NCBI GenBank assembly: GCA_022340285.1
Contig: JAJDOG010000095.1
Location: forward strand, 94,678 to 155,548
From: Betaproteobacteria bacterium
GTDB lineage: Bacteria; Pseudomonadota; Gammaproteobacteria; Burkholderiales; SG8-39
DNA length: 60,871 nt
Direction of reading: 5' to 3'
The translations under genes and the position numbers were made by a program. This document shows, one piece after another, positions 59,802 to 60,871 of this stretch; the first letter of the stretch is position 1; each line of letters starts with the position of its first letter. The notes beneath the pieces were generated by a model that saw only the letters and a list, made by a program, of their open reading frames with translations, ran no database searches and was not told the DNA's origin.

Positions 59802-60871
59802 TCACTTCTCCTCGAAGCTCGTCACGCCGTCCCAGGACGGCTCGGGCGGCAGGGCGCGGTGCTGGGCGACCCGCTCGGCATAGAGCGCGTAGAGCGGCGC
59901 ATCCGGGTACAGCCTACGCAGGTTGAACAGCGCGACATCCGCTTGGTCCCAGTCCTGCGCGCGATACGCCTTGAGCGCCTGCTGCCACAGCCGGATTTCT
60001 TCGTGCTTGCTCTTGCCGATCTTTCCCTCGGCGCCAATCGGTTCGAAGATTGCTACGGGCTCGTCCTTGCCCTTGACGCGTACGCGGTCGAGCTCACGAA
60101 AGACCATTCCGCTCACCGCCTTGCGGGTCTGCTCCCCGACGATGATCCCCGTGCCATAACGCTTGGTCAGGCTTTCCAGCCGCGACGCCAGATTCACGGC
60201 GTCGCCGAGCACGGTATAGGCCTTGCGCAGCTTGGAGCCCATGTCGCCCACGCGCATCGGGCCGGTGTTGATTCCGACGCCGATCGCGAGCGCCGGCCAC
60301 CCGCGGGCGCGGAACGTGTCGTTGAGCGGGCCGAGCGCCGCCTGCATGGCCAGCGCTGCCGTAACCGCGCGCCCGGCATGATCGGGCTCTGCGACCGGGG
60401 CGCCCCAGAAGGCCATAATGGCATCGCCGATATACTTGTCCAGCGTGCCGCGATGCTCGCCGATCACGTTGCTCATGGCCGTAAGATACTCGTTCATCAG
60501 CTGCGAGAGCTCACGCGGATTGAGGCCCTCTGCAATCGAGGTGAAGCCGCGAATGTCGGAAAACAAGACCGTCAGGACCTCGCTTCTGCCCTCCATGGTG
60601 TAACGGCCGGGATCGCGCGCCATCTGATCCACCAGCTCCGGCGGCACGTACTGGCCGAAGAGCTCGGTGAACTGGCGCTTGGAGCGCGTTTCGACGAAGT
60701 ACCCGTAGGACATGTTTAACGCGAACATAGCAAGTACTACAAGCAAACTGCTTGCCAGAGGAAGGTCGAGATCGTACTTTTCCCACACCCAGAGGCTTAA
60801 GCCGCTGTAGACAGCCAGCGCCGCGACCGTCGTCAAGGTGGCCCGCAGGGGGGACAGGAACGGGAGCAGGA
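59802..60871 (-). CDS. Membrane adenylate/guanylate cyclase, CHASE2 type (partial, 5' end off the window)
   Basis: The frame stays open to the right edge, so the N-terminus is missing. The visible part has membrane segments near the edge (LPLASSLLVVLAMFALNMSY), then a class III cyclase domain with all catalytic parts: LFSDIRGFTSIAEG and YIGDAIMAFWGAP for metals, Lys in LDKYIGD, and LGDAVNLASRLE with Asn and Arg. A short C-terminal tail ends with a TPR-like unit (ALKAYRAQDWDQADVALF). A CHASE2 sensor upstream is expected from the family. It leads the signalling operon and is four bases from the phosphodiesterase gene. Confidence 0.88.
   Translation of the reverse strand, partial: LLPFLSPLRATLTTVAALAVYSGLSLWVWEKYDLDLPLASSLLVVLAMFALNMSYGYFVETRSKRQFTELFGQYVPPELVDQMARDPGRYTMEGRSEVLTVLFSDIRGFTSIAEGLNPRELSQLMNEYLTAMSNVIGEHRGTLDKYIGDAIMAFWGAPVAEPDHAGRAVTAALAMQAALGPLNDTFRARGWPALAIGVGINTGPMRVGDMGSKLRKAYTVLGDAVNLASRLESLTKRYGTGIIVGEQTRKAVSGMVFRELDRVRVKGKDEPVAIFEPIGAEGKIGKSKHEEIRLWQQALKAYRAQDWDQADVALFNLRRLYPDAPLYALYAERVAQHRALPPEPSWDGVTSFEEK

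Noticed and set aside
59028-60719. 563-codon open frame opposite the cyclase and phosphodiesterase genes
   Set aside because: The minus-strand genes have complete catalytic motifs. Long antisense frames are common in this base composition.
1-60871. tRNA, rRNA, CRISPR array, insertion sequence, prophage or attachment site
   Set aside because: None was seen: no repeat-spacer pattern, no transposase or integrase sequence, no cloverleaf-like stretch with a recognisable tRNA arm in the gaps.

Overview
The window is GC-rich, densely coded DNA from a sulfur-oxidising, probably autotrophic proteobacterium. A betaproteobacterium is my best guess, from the soxYZAXB order, the aprMBA-sat set, SoeABC, CbbQ/CbbO and the style of the neighbouring genes. 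That placement is inference; there is no rRNA or tRNA to settle it.

Left part (1-33.7 kb), sulfur oxidation. Reading from the left edge: the start of an sHdr operon on the minus strand (tusA, hdrC, and hdrB cut by the edge); soeABC (quinone-linked cytoplasmic sulfite dehydrogenase); then, after a non-sulfur stretch, cbbQ-cbbO (RuBisCO activation without RuBisCO) and sat-phosphoesterase-aprM-aprB-aprA (sulfite to APS to sulfate with ATP formation); and finally soxY-Z-A-X-B on the plus strand with no soxCD. Together these encode periplasmic thiosulfate oxidation (Sox), cytoplasmic sulfane-sulfur oxidation to sulfite (TusA/sHdr), and two parallel sulfite-oxidising routes (SoeABC and AprMBA/Sat). 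Between them lie a methyltransferase plus TPR-glycosyltransferase pair, an aldo/keto reductase, a cold-shock protein, a cyclase-FHA protein, ThrH, a BoxD/PaaZ-type aldehyde dehydrogenase, a secreted amidohydrolase/FixH-like/MauG-like trio, a ChrB protein, an M48 metalloprotease and MoaC.

Middle part (33.7-53 kb), a glycosylation island. It holds four GT41 (O-GlcNAc-transferase/SPINDLY-like) proteins, two TPR proteins with a GT9-like domain (a third is at 7.8 kb), a GT8-like enzyme, two related GT-B enzymes (one fused to a methyltransferase), two further methyltransferases, a DegT-type sugar aminotransferase and a hexapeptide acetyltransferase. A type IV pilin gene with a strong sigma-54 promoter and its own terminator sits in the middle. 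I read the island as a protein-glycosylation system whose most obvious local substrate is this Ser/Thr-rich pilin. Nine of the encoded proteins (including the outlier at 7.8 kb) start with a similar short amphipathic, Arg-containing peptide, which may be a shared docking element.

Right part (53-60.9 kb), a signalling and motor module on the minus strand: a CHASE2-type adenylate/guanylate cyclase (cut by the right edge), a class II-like cyclic-nucleotide phosphodiesterase of the metallo-beta-lactamase fold, a cNMP-binding/rhodanese protein, a GAF-GspE/PilB-like ATPase and a GAF/HD-GYP protein. This looks like a compact second-messenger circuit coupled to a pilus or secretion motor.

No tRNA, rRNA, CRISPR array, insertion sequence or phage gene was seen.
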